Source of the DNA: Butyricimonas synergistica DSM 23225
Lineage (GTDB): Bacteria > Bacteroidota > Bacteroidia > Bacteroidales > Marinifilaceae
DNA length: 64,000 nucleotides
Assembly: GCF_000379665.1 (NCBI RefSeq)
Contig: NZ_KB903359.1
Location: 783,475 to 847,474 of the forward strand
Direction: 5' to 3'
The translations under genes were made by a program, and so were the position numbers. Below, in pieces: positions 44,505 through 52,430 of this stretch. Positions within the stretch are counted from its first letter, which is position 1. The number at the start of each line of letters is the position of its first letter. The notes beneath the pieces are model-generated. The model worked only from the letters and a program-made list of their open reading frames with translations, did not search any database and was not told where the DNA came from.

Positions 44505-45146
44505 ATGAAAATTGTAGTATTTGGCGCGACAGGTATCGTAGGGAATGCTGTCGTTAATGAAGCATTAAAAAAAGGTCATGAGGTTACAATACTGACACGC
44601 GATGCGAGAAAAGTTACCACCCGACATGAACACCTGCACGTTGTGGAAGGCAATGTAACAGACAAGAATGTTGTCCGTACCGTACTGAAAGGTCAGGAGG
44701 CTGTAATCCAAACGTTGGGAATCGGAGGTAAAGGCGATGGTAAGCCGACGAGCATTGTCTCAGAAGCCAACAAAATCATTATGACAGAAATGGAGCAAAT
44801 GAATGTAAAACGTTTGGTTGCCATTAGTGTTATCGGAGCCGGAAACAGCTTGACCTTTCTTCCTTGGATATATCGGAAACTTGTATTGCCGTTGTTCATG
44901 AAATGGTTTCAGGCTATCATTGACGACAAGAATCGCATGGAACCGATGATTAAAACAAGCGGGCTTGACTGGACTATTGTGCGTTGTACCACCGTCAAAG
45001 AACGTCCGGCTACAGGAAAAGTAAATGCCACACAGGATGGAAAAGGACTGAAATTCAGCATTTCTGCGGCAGACATGGCTGTATTCATAGTAAATCAATT
45101 GACGGACAGCAGTTTCTTGAAACAGATTCCGACTATTAGTAATTAA
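44505..45146 (+). CDS. NAD(P)-binding (NmrA/BVR-B-like) oxidoreductase
   Basis: A 213-residue Rossmann protein: MKIVVFGATGIVGNAVVNEAL (G-x-x-G-x-x-G), VVEGNVTDKNVV, LVAISVIGAGNS and GLDWTIVRCTTV, the pattern of atypical SDRs such as biliverdin reductase B and YwnB. No Tyr-x-x-x-Lys pair is seen. Substrate unknown. Shares the AT-rich composition of the AraC gene 28 bases upstream, so both probably arrived together. Confidence 0.88.
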   Translation: MKIVVFGATGIVGNAVVNEALKKGHEVTILTRDARKVTTRHEHLHVVEGNVTDKNVVRTVLKGQEAVIQTLGIGGKGDGKPTSIVSEANKIIMTEMEQMNVKRLVAISVIGAGNSLTFLPWIYRKLVLPLFMKWFQAIIDDKNRMEPMIKTSGLDWTIVRCTTVKERPATGKVNATQDGKGLKFSISAADMAVFIVNQLTDSSFLKQIPTISN

Positions 45147-45264
45147 AATATCAATAACCTAAAAAAACAAGTTATACAAAAGAATATAATTAGACCATGT
45201 AAACCAAACGAAGCCATTCAGTGTATTTCCTCTCTTTTCCTGCGGTATTTCTAGAGATTTTCAG

Positions 45265-45272
45265 TAACTTTG
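45265..45272 (+). promoter_or_regulatory. -7 box (TAACTTTG) of thioesterase-uvrB operon
   Basis: Consensus TAnnTTTG 21 bases before the ATG at 45293. The longer in-frame extension from 45221 would begin upstream of this box, supporting the shorter start. Confidence 0.55.
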
Positions 45273-45292
45273 TAAATCAAATTTACATCACC

Positions 45293-45670
45293 ATGGAAAT
45301 AAAAATAGGACACTCGTACACGCAAGAAATAATAGTACAACATAAGGACACCGCCGCCGTTTACGGCTCGGGAAAACTGGAAGTATTCGCCACCCCGGCA
45401 ATGGTCGGTTTGATGGAAAACACGGCGATCAAATGTCTGGAAGGAATGCTCGATGCCGACAGCGACACCGTGGGCATCGAGATCAACACGAAACACGTCA
45501 AAGCCACTGCCGTCGGCAAGAAAGTAGGCTGCAAAGCCACGATCACCGGGGTAGACGGTCGCCGTATCCGCTTCGAAATAGAAGCATGGGACGAAACCGC
45601 CCCCATCGGCTCTGCCGTCCACGACCGCTTCGTGATCAACCCGGAGAAATTCATGAACAAACTTCAATAA
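45293..45670 (+). CDS. FlK-like thioesterase family protein
   Basis: A 125-residue hotdog-fold protein: MEIKIGHSYTQEIIVQHKD, SGKLEVFATPAMVGLMENTAI (active-site-like helix with ATPAM..LMEN), and GIEINTKHVKATAVGKKVGCKA. The pattern is that of the fluoroacetyl-CoA thioesterase-like (FlK) group that hydrolyses small acyl-CoAs. The uvrB start follows after 4 bases, so the genes share a transcript. Confidence 0.85.
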   Translation: MEIKIGHSYTQEIIVQHKDTAAVYGSGKLEVFATPAMVGLMENTAIKCLEGMLDADSDTVGIEINTKHVKATAVGKKVGCKATITGVDGRRIRFEIEAWDETAPIGSAVHDRFVINPEKFMNKLQ

Positions 45671-45674
45671 TTGC

Positions 45675-47675
45675 ATGTTCAAACTCACCTCAGAATTCCA
45701 ACCCACCGGGGACCAGCCGGAAGCGATAAAACAATTAACACGGGGACTTGAAGAAGATACCCCGGGACAGGTATTGCTGGGTGTCACGGGTTCGGGGAAG
45801 ACATTCACGATTGCTAACGTCATCAACCAAGTACAACGCTCTACCCTCATATTAAGCCACAACAAGACACTAGCCGCCCAGTTGTACTCCGAGTTCAAGT
45901 CGTTCTTCCCGGAAAATGCGGTGGAATACTTTGTTTCTTACTATGACTATTACCAGCCGGAAGCCTACCTTCCGACCACGAATACATATATAGAGAAAGA
46001 CCTCGCCATAAACGACGAGATCGACAAGCTACGGCTACGGGCTACCGCCTCCCTCCTTTCCGGGCGGCGGGACGTGATCGTGGTTTCGTCCGTGTCCTGC
46101 CTCTACGGCATGGCAGACCCGACCGCTTTCGGGTCGAATATCATCCTCCTGCGCCGGGGACAGAAGATTGGCCGCAACCAACTGCTGCGCCGACTGGTGG
46201 ATGCCCTTTACGTGAACAACGAACTGGAGTTCAAGCGGGGAAGTTTCCGGGCAAAAGGGGAAACGATCGACATCTTCCCCTCCATCGAAACCTTCGAGGG
46301 CATCGCCTACCGGATAGAATTCTGGGACGACGAAATCGACCGCATCACCTCGTTCAGCCCCCAAACCGGGAAAACCGTGGACGAGATGGAAAACCTGAAC
46401 ATTTACCCGGCGAACCTATTCGTCACGGACAAAACCACCTTGGAAAAGGCTATCCACGACATCGGTCATGACCTCACCGTGCAAGTAGAGTTTCTCAACT
46501 CTGTTGGGAAACACCTGGAAGCAAAGCGATTGGAAGAACGGGTGAACTACGATCTCGAAATGATTCGGGAACTGGGATACTGTTCCGGCATCGAAAACTA
46601 CTCCCGTTACTTGGACGGGCGTGCCGCGGGTGTACGTCCCTTCTGCCTGCTGGACTACTTCCCGCGGGACTTCCTCCTCGTCGTCGACGAATCGCACGTG
46701 ACCCTGCCGCAAGTCAGAGCCATGTACGGCGGCGACCGTTCCCGGAAACAAACGCTCGTGGAATACGGCTTCCGCCTTCCCGCCGCTTTTGACAACCGCC
46801 CCCTCACCTTCGAGGAATTCGAGGCAAACACGGGGCAAACCATATACGTCAGTGCCACCCCTGCCGATTACGAACTGGCAAAATGCGAGGGCGTCGTCGT
46901 GGAACAGATCATCCGACCGACCGGAATCCTTGACCCGGAGATAGAGATTGTTCCCAGCAAAAGCCAGATCGACCACCTTGTCAACGAGATACAGCAACGC
47001 ATCGAGATCGGGGAACGCGTACTCGTTACCACCCTCACGAAGCGTATGGCGGAGGAGTTAAGCAAATATTTAGACCGTATTCGCATCAAATGCCAGTACA
47101 TCCACTCCGACGTCGACACGCTCGAACGGGTGCAGATCATCGAGAACCTGCGGAAAGGCGTCATCGACGTCATCGTCGGGGTCAACCTCTTGCGCGAAGG
47201 ACTCGATATGCCGGAAGTTTCCCTCGTGGCTATCCTCGACGCCGACAAAGAAGGATTCCTGCGCTCGGCACGTTCCCTGATACAGACATCCGGTCGTGCC
47301 GCCCGCAACCTGAACGGGAAGGTGATCATGTACGCCGACACCATCACCCGCTCCATGCAGGAAACCATCGACGAAACCAACTACCGCCGGGAAAAACAAA
47401 TGGAGTACAACCGCCAACACAACATCACTCCCACCCAAATCCGCAAATCAACGGAATCCGTACTAAAAGAAACCTCACGGGCTTACGTCGAAGAAGAGCA
47501 TATCAATATGGCAGCCGACCCCGTCACCGCCTACATGAGCAAACCCGAACTGGAAAAGATGTTGCAAAAAACCAAAGCCGCCATGCAGAAAGCCGCCAAA
47601 GAAATGGACTTCCTCGAAGCCGCCCGCCTGCGTGACGAAATGTTCAAGCTCGAAGCCGCGATAAAGGGTTTATAA
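45675..47675 (+). CDS. uvrB: Excinuclease ABC subunit B
   Basis: A 666-residue UvrB. Walker A GVTGSGKT (36-43), the beta-hairpin SYYDYYQPEAYLP that clamps DNA, YIHSDVDTLERVQII and GVNLLREGLDMPEVSLVAILDADKEGFLRS (motifs IV-V), SGRAARN (motif VI), and a C-terminal UVR motif (AAKEMDFLEAARLRDEM) for UvrC contact. Central to nucleotide-excision repair in the cytoplasm. Translation coupled to the small thioesterase upstream. Ends 3 bases from the convergent PaaI-type gene. Confidence 0.98.
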   Translation: MFKLTSEFQPTGDQPEAIKQLTRGLEEDTPGQVLLGVTGSGKTFTIANVINQVQRSTLILSHNKTLAAQLYSEFKSFFPENAVEYFVSYYDYYQPEAYLPTTNTYIEKDLAINDEIDKLRLRATASLLSGRRDVIVVSSVSCLYGMADPTAFGSNIILLRRGQKIGRNQLLRRLVDALYVNNELEFKRGSFRAKGETIDIFPSIETFEGIAYRIEFWDDEIDRITSFSPQTGKTVDEMENLNIYPANLFVTDKTTLEKAIHDIGHDLTVQVEFLNSVGKHLEAKRLEERVNYDLEMIRELGYCSGIENYSRYLDGRAAGVRPFCLLDYFPRDFLLVVDESHVTLPQVRAMYGGDRSRKQTLVEYGFRLPAAFDNRPLTFEEFEANTGQTIYVSATPADYELAKCEGVVVEQIIRPTGILDPEIEIVPSKSQIDHLVNEIQQRIEIGERVLVTTLTKRMAEELSKYLDRIRIKCQYIHSDVDTLERVQIIENLRKGVIDVIVGVNLLREGLDMPEVSLVAILDADKEGFLRSARSLIQTSGRAARNLNGKVIMYADTITRSMQETIDETNYRREKQMEYNRQHNITPTQIRKSTESVLKETSRAYVEEEHINMAADPVTAYMSKPELEKMLQKTKAAMQKAAKEMDFLEAARLRDEMFKLEAAIKGL

Positions 47676-47678
47676 ACC

Positions 47679-48098
47679 TTACCCCCCCTTCGGCAAAACC
47701 ACGTTCGTGATCCTACACACGGAAGCCAAATTACCGAACTCGTCCGTCACGTTAACCGACACGACATGGGTACGTTGCCCCTTGTGGATAAACTCTGCCC
47801 GCCCCACCACGTAATCACCTTGCGCCTTGCGGATATGATTGCCGTTAATCTCGATCCCGAACACGTGGTTTTCTTCCCGCAATACCCCGATATACGTCAG
47901 TCCGCTTCCCACCGTTTCCACGAGAGCCATGATCGCTCCACCGTGCAACAATCTTCCGGGACGCATCGTCCGTTCATCAATCGGCATCCGTGCCTCCAAC
48001 CAATTCTCGCCAACCCCGGTAAACTCGATACCTAATGCTTCCATCAACGTACCCCGGCATTCCCGGTTCATCTGTTCCAAAACTGCTAAACTATCCAT
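47679..48098 (-). CDS. PaaI-type hotdog thioesterase
   Basis: A 139-residue hotdog protein with the PaaI/4HBT signature GRLLHGGAIMALVETVGSG (active-site region HGG...E) and FGIEINGNHIRKAQGDYVVG. Likely hydrolyses an aryl- or acyl-CoA (DHNA-CoA thioesterase MenI is a close type). The neighbouring DUF4491 gene is 13 bases upstream on the same strand. Confidence 0.9.
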   Translation of the reverse strand: MDSLAVLEQMNRECRGTLMEALGIEFTGVGENWLEARMPIDERTMRPGRLLHGGAIMALVETVGSGLTYIGVLREENHVFGIEINGNHIRKAQGDYVVGRAEFIHKGQRTHVVSVNVTDEFGNLASVCRITNVVLPKGG

Positions 48099-48111
48099 TC
48101 ATTTTCAATTT

Positions 48112-48441
48112 TCAATTCTCAACTTTCAATTGTTTTTTCTTCTTCGGATTGGCGGGAAACCATCCTTTCCGCACGCGTTCCTCCTGCTCGAAAAGCTCCT
48201 TGATCGTCCAGAAAGAAGAGAAGGCAAATACCCCGAGCAACGACGACCACAACACGTCGGTCACCCACAACGCCGCCACCGTCCCCGCGATACCCAACAC
48301 GAGGAAAATCCACCAGCACCCCGTGCCCCAGTAATATTCCGCTTTCACCACCACGGGGTGAAATATCCCGATAATCAGGAATGTACAAATCCCGATAATC
48401 AACCCGGTCAAATTGTATGTATCAACAAATTCCATAAACAT
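48112..48441 (-). CDS. DUF4491 family membrane protein
   Basis: A 109-residue protein with three hydrophobic helices (LTGLIIGICTFLIIGIFHPVVV, GCWWIFLVLGIAGTVAALWV, LWSSLLGVFAFSSFWTIKEL). The sequence FHPVVVKAEYYWGTGCWW and ELFEQEERVRKGWFPANPK is the DUF4491 pattern. An alternative start two codons in (48435) is equally good. Function unknown. Forms a two-gene unit with the thioesterase downstream. Confidence 0.85.
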   Translation of the reverse strand: MFMEFVDTYNLTGLIIGICTFLIIGIFHPVVVKAEYYWGTGCWWIFLVLGIAGTVAALWVTDVLWSSLLGVFAFSSFWTIKELFEQEERVRKGWFPANPKKKKQLKVEN

Positions 48442-48504
48442 TTTTTAGACTCCCGCGAATGTACAAATATTCACGAACACTACCTTAATTCTCCAAAATA
48501 TTCC

Positions 48505-48512
48505 TACTTTTG
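48505..48512 (+). promoter_or_regulatory. -7 box (TACTTTTG) of bcp gene
   Basis: TAnnTTTG match 33 bases before the ATG at 48545, in the divergent gap with the DUF4491 gene. Confidence 0.5.
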
Positions 48513-48544
48513 TGAGGGACAACGGGAATTAACTTTAAACGATT

Positions 48545-49009
48545 ATGACAACATTGAAAGAAGGAGAAAAAGCCCCTTATTTCGAGGGAATAAACCAAGA
48601 CGGAAAAAAGATCACGTCCGACGATTTCAAAGGGAAAAAACTAATACTGTACTTCTACCCGAAAGACAACACATCGGGATGCACGGCAGAAGCTTGCAGC
48701 CTGAACGACGGGTATTCCTCCCTCGCGGGCAAAGGGTTCGAGGTCGTGGGAGTCAGCCCCGACTCGGCAAGCTCCCACGCGAAATTCATCGCGAAATACA
48801 ACCTCTCGTTCAACCTCATCGCCGACACCGACAAAAAGATACTGGAAACCTACGGCGTGTGGGCAGAGAAAAAGATGTACGGCAGGACTTACATGGGCGT
48901 CGTGCGCACCACCTTCATCATCGACGGGGACGGAACCATCCGGAAAATCATCACGAAAGTGAACACCAAGGATCACGCGCAACAAATCCTTGACATCTTG
49001 AATCACTAA
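48545..49009 (+). CDS. bcp: Thioredoxin-dependent thiol peroxidase (BCP/PrxQ)
   Basis: A 154-residue atypical 2-Cys peroxiredoxin. YPKDNTSGCTAEACS has the peroxidatic C46 and the resolving C51 five residues later, as in alpha-type PrxQ. Downstream blocks VVGVSPDSASSHAKFIAKYNLSF and YGRTYMGVVRTTFIID are family-typical. Reduces hydroperoxides with thioredoxin in the cytoplasm. RecA follows after 36 bases and may be partly cotranscribed. Confidence 0.95.
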   Translation: MTTLKEGEKAPYFEGINQDGKKITSDDFKGKKLILYFYPKDNTSGCTAEACSLNDGYSSLAGKGFEVVGVSPDSASSHAKFIAKYNLSFNLIADTDKKILETYGVWAEKKMYGRTYMGVVRTTFIIDGDGTIRKIITKVNTKDHAQQILDILNH

Positions 49010-49045
49010 ATCACAGAATCAATTAAATCTAAAATAAATAAATTT

Positions 49046-50068
49046 ATGGCAAATGCAGAAACCAACCAAGACAAGTTAAAAGCACTTCAACTTACCCTCG
49101 ACAAGATAGAGAAAAACTTCGGCAAGGGAAGTGTCATGAAACTTGGAGATAATGTAGTAGAAGACGTGGCGGCTATCCCCTCCGGCTCCATCGGGCTGGA
49201 CAGGGCGCTGGGCGTCGGCGGGTACCCGCGGGGGCGTGTCATCGAGATATTCGGACCCGAGTCCTCCGGTAAAACCACCCTCGCCATCCACGCCATCGCC
49301 GAGGCGCAGAAAGCGGGTGGTATCGCCGCCATCATCGACGCCGAACACGCTTTCGACCGCACCTACGCCGAGAAACTGGGCGTTGACGTGAACAACCTGT
49401 TCATCTCGCAACCCGACAACGGGGAACAAGCCCTCGAGATCGCCGAGCAACTCATCCGCTCCTCCGCCATCGACATCATCGTCATCGACTCCGTCGCCGC
49501 GCTCACGCCGAAAGCCGAGATCGAGGGCGACATGGGCGACAGCGTGATGGGATTGCAGGCTCGCCTCATGTCACAAGCCCTGCGCAAACTGACGGGAACC
49601 ATCAGCAAGACCAACACCTGCTGCATCTTCATCAACCAGCTGCGCGACAAAATCGGCGTCATGTTCGGCAACCCCGAGACGACCACCGGGGGTAACGCCT
49701 TGAAATTCTACGCTTCCGTGCGCCTTGACATCCGCCGCATCGGTCAGATCAAAGACGGCGAGGAAATATTCGGTAACCACACCCGCGTCAAGGTCATCAA
49801 GAACAAAGTAGCCCCTCCATTCAAAAAGGCAGAGTTCGACATCATGTACGGCGAGGGCATCTCCCGTTCCGGCGAGATCGTTGACCTTGGCGTGGAATAC
49901 AACGTCATCAAGAAAAGCGGCAGCTGGTTCTCTTACGGGGAAAGCAAACTGGGACAAGGACGGGAAACCGTGAAACAACTTGTCATGGACAACCCGGAAC
50001 TTGCCGAGGAACTCACCGCCAAAATCGTCGAGGCAATGAAAAGCGGCGTGCAACCGGCCACGAAATAA
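49046..50068 (+). CDS. recA: Recombinase RecA
   Basis: A 340-residue RecA. Walker A is GPESSGKT (70-77), Walker B is [11 protein letters not shown], loop L1 [21 protein letters not shown] and L2 region [32 protein letters not shown] are intact. Catalyses strand exchange and LexA-type cleavage. Just after its stop lies a long palindromic repeat. Confidence 0.99.
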   Translation: MANAETNQDKLKALQLTLDKIEKNFGKGSVMKLGDNVVEDVAAIPSGSIGLDRALGVGGYPRGRVIEIFGPESSGKTTLAIHAIAEAQKAGGIAAIIDAEHAFDRTYAEKLGVDVNNLFISQPDNGEQALEIAEQLIRSSAIDIIVIDSVAALTPKAEIEGDMGDSVMGLQARLMSQALRKLTGTISKTNTCCIFINQLRDKIGVMFGNPETTTGGNALKFYASVRLDIRRIGQIKDGEEIFGNHTRVKVIKNKVAPPFKKAEFDIMYGEGISRSGEIVDLGVEYNVIKKSGSWFSYGESKLGQGRETVKQLVMDNPELAEELTAKIVEAMKSGVQPATK

Positions 50069-50252
50069 GTCCATGAGTCTGAAAGTCCATAAAGTCCATA
50101 AAGTCAAAGGTCCATGGACCCTGCGGGCGCTTTGTCCACGGCAGCAACGCTGCCGGTAAACTCTGTCCGAAGGACACTCGGGACCTTACAGACCTTCGGA
50201 CCTTATGGACCTTACGGACCTTCGACCAGAACCGAAGGTCCGACCTTATAAA
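50069..50252. repeat. Long imperfect palindromic intergenic element, copy A
   Basis: A 79-nt core (50106-50184) is nearly identical to 58627-58706: it starts AAAGGTCCATGGACC, then has a GGCAGC/GCTGCC hairpin and GTCCGAAGGAC. Tandem 9-mers (AGTCCATAA, twice) precede the core and others (GGACCTTAT/GGACCTTAC) follow it, partly complementary, so the whole can fold back. The end contains GAACCGAAGGTCC, also found in the other copies. The element fills the gap between recA and the S9 peptidase gene and could act as a terminator or mRNA-end structure. Confidence 0.8.
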
Positions 50253-50277
50253 CCCTTATTAAACAGCTAAAAAGACA

Positions 50278-52353
50278 ATGAAAAACAGTTTATTCTCCGC
50301 CCTCATCCTGCTATCCGTCGTGTCGTGCGATAGCCCGAAAGAAGCGGTAAAACCAAGTTATAAAACACCGGATATGAAACTGACATCCGACGTGATGACA
50401 CCCGAGGTATTATGGTCATTCGGTAGAATCGGCGGGATGAGCGTATCTCCCGACCGGAAATCGCTCGTCTACGAGGTCACCTACTTCAACAAAGAAGAAG
50501 ACCGCTCGTACACCGACCTCTACATCATGAACCTTGCCGACGGCACCACCAAACAATTGACAAACACGGATTACAAAGAATTCGGCTCCACCTGGACATC
50601 AGACAACAAAATTGCCTTCATGTGCGGGAAATCCGGCTCCGTCCAGCTATGGGAAATGAACCCGGACGGCAGCGACCTCCGGCAGCTCACCAACGTGGAA
50701 GGCGGCATCGGCGGATTCCTCTTTTCCCCGGACAAATCCAAACTCCTCTACTTGAAGGACGTGAAACTCGAGAAAGACGTGCATGACCTGCACCCCGACC
50801 TCCCGAAGGCAAACGCCCGCCTCATCAACGACCAGTTCTACCGCCACTGGAACGACTGGGTTGAGGCGTACACCCACCCGTTCGTTGCCGACTACATCGC
50901 GGGGCAAATGGTCACCACCGGCAAGGACATCATGGAAGGCGAGCACTGGGAATCCCCCGTCCGCCCGTGGGGAGGCATCGAGCAACTGGCATGGACGCCG
51001 GACAGCCGGAGCGTCATCTACATGGCACGCAAGAAAGAAGGCATAGCGTACGCCTTCTCCACCAACACGGATTTATACCGCTATGACGTGAACACGGGCA
51101 AAACCGCCAACCTCACCGAAGGCATGATGGGATACGACCAAAACCAAGTGATTTCACCCAACGGCGAACTCATGGCATGGGAAAGCATGGAACGTGACGG
51201 GTACGAGGCTGACAAAATCCGCCTCTTCGTCATGAACCTCAAAACCGGGGAGAAAAAGGAATACACCCGCGACTTCGACCAGAACGTCGGCTCGCTCGCC
51301 TGGGCGGACAACAACACGCTCTACTTCATCTCCGACCACCACGCCACGGACGAGATCTACCGCCTGACCCTCAACGACGGCGCCATCACCAAGCTCACCT
51401 CCGGCGTGCACAACTACACCTCCGTCCTCCCCGTCGACGGCTACCTCATCGCCACGAAAGTATCCATGAGCAAACCCGCCGAAATCTACAAGGTAGACCC
51501 CGCCACGGGCAAAGACACGGAACTCTCGTTCGTCAACAAACCGATACTCGACCAGCTCACCATGGGCAAAGTGGAATCCCGCTGGATCCGCACCACCGAC
51601 GGCAAACAAATGCTCACGTGGATCATCTACCCGCCCCACTTCGACCCTGCCAAAAAATATCCCGCCATCCTCTACTGCGAGGGCGGACCCCAGAGCACCG
51701 TCAGCCAATTCTGGAGCTACCGCTGGAACTTCCAGATGATGGCGGCAAACGGCTACATCATCGTTGCCCCCAACCGCCGCGGCCTCCCGGGATTCGGCCA
51801 GGAATGGAACGAGCAGATCAGCGGTGACTATTCCGGCCAGAACATCCGCGACTACCTCTCCGCCATCGACGAGATGAAAAAAGAACCCTACATCGACGCT
51901 GACCGCCTCGGGTGCGTCGGGGCCTCCTACGGCGGCTACTCCGTCTTCTACCTCGCCGGGCATCATGACAAACGCTTCAAGGCATTCATCGCCCACTGCG
52001 GCATCTTCAACATGGAAATGCAATACTTCAACACCGAAGAGATGTGGTTCGCCCAATGGGATATGGGCGGCGCACCGTGGGACAAGGCGAACAAGACAGC
52101 GCAACGCACCTTCGACAACTCCCCGCACAAATTCGTCGGCGAGTGGGATACCCCTATCTTGGTTATCCACGGGCAGAAGGACTTCCGCATCGACGCCTCG
52201 CAAGGCATGGGCGCCTTCAACGCCGCCCGCATGCGCGGCATACCCGCCCAATACCTCTACTTCCCGGAGGAATGCCACTGGGTACTCGGTTGCCAGAACG
52301 GCATCCTCTGGCAACGCACCTTTGCCGCCTGGTTAGACAAGTGGCTGAAATAA
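50278..52353 (+). CDS. S9 family prolyl oligopeptidase-type serine peptidase (lipoprotein)
   Basis: A 691-residue lipoprotein (signal MKNSLFSALILLSVVSC, lipidated C17). Residues about 40-400 are a beta-propeller of WD40/TolB-like repeats (SPDRKSLVYEV, FSPDKSKLLYLKDV, TPDSRSVIYMARKK). The C-terminal alpha/beta-hydrolase has GASYGG with catalytic S550, D635 (GQKDFRI) and H667 (EECHWV). Similar to acylaminoacyl-peptidase and dipeptidyl-peptidase types of Bacteroidetes. It cleaves peptides in the periplasm or on the cell surface. Confidence 0.95.
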   Translation: MKNSLFSALILLSVVSCDSPKEAVKPSYKTPDMKLTSDVMTPEVLWSFGRIGGMSVSPDRKSLVYEVTYFNKEEDRSYTDLYIMNLADGTTKQLTNTDYKEFGSTWTSDNKIAFMCGKSGSVQLWEMNPDGSDLRQLTNVEGGIGGFLFSPDKSKLLYLKDVKLEKDVHDLHPDLPKANARLINDQFYRHWNDWVEAYTHPFVADYIAGQMVTTGKDIMEGEHWESPVRPWGGIEQLAWTPDSRSVIYMARKKEGIAYAFSTNTDLYRYDVNTGKTANLTEGMMGYDQNQVISPNGELMAWESMERDGYEADKIRLFVMNLKTGEKKEYTRDFDQNVGSLAWADNNTLYFISDHHATDEIYRLTLNDGAITKLTSGVHNYTSVLPVDGYLIATKVSMSKPAEIYKVDPATGKDTELSFVNKPILDQLTMGKVESRWIRTTDGKQMLTWIIYPPHFDPAKKYPAILYCEGGPQSTVSQFWSYRWNFQMMAANGYIIVAPNRRGLPGFGQEWNEQISGDYSGQNIRDYLSAIDEMKKEPYIDADRLGCVGASYGGYSVFYLAGHHDKRFKAFIAHCGIFNMEMQYFNTEEMWFAQWDMGGAPWDKANKTAQRTFDNSPHKFVGEWDTPILVIHGQKDFRIDASQGMGAFNAARMRGIPAQYLYFPEECHWVLGCQNGILWQRTFAAWLDKWLK

Positions 52354-52357
52354 AACT

Positions 52358-52393
52358 GTAAAAAACGAGGTTCAATTGAACCTCGTTTTTTAC
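52358..52393. terminator. Rho-independent terminator after S9 gene
   Basis: A 36-nt perfect palindrome, GTAAAAAACGAGGTTCAATT with its complement, A-run on the left and T-run on the right. Confidence 0.95.
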
Positions 52394-52430
52394 AACCATT
52401 CCCCGCGTAATACCGTAAACACGAACTACT

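Noticed and set aside
50069-50252. tRNA or riboswitch in the recA downstream gap
   Set aside because: No cloverleaf or conserved riboswitch core; the sequence is explained by the repeat element.
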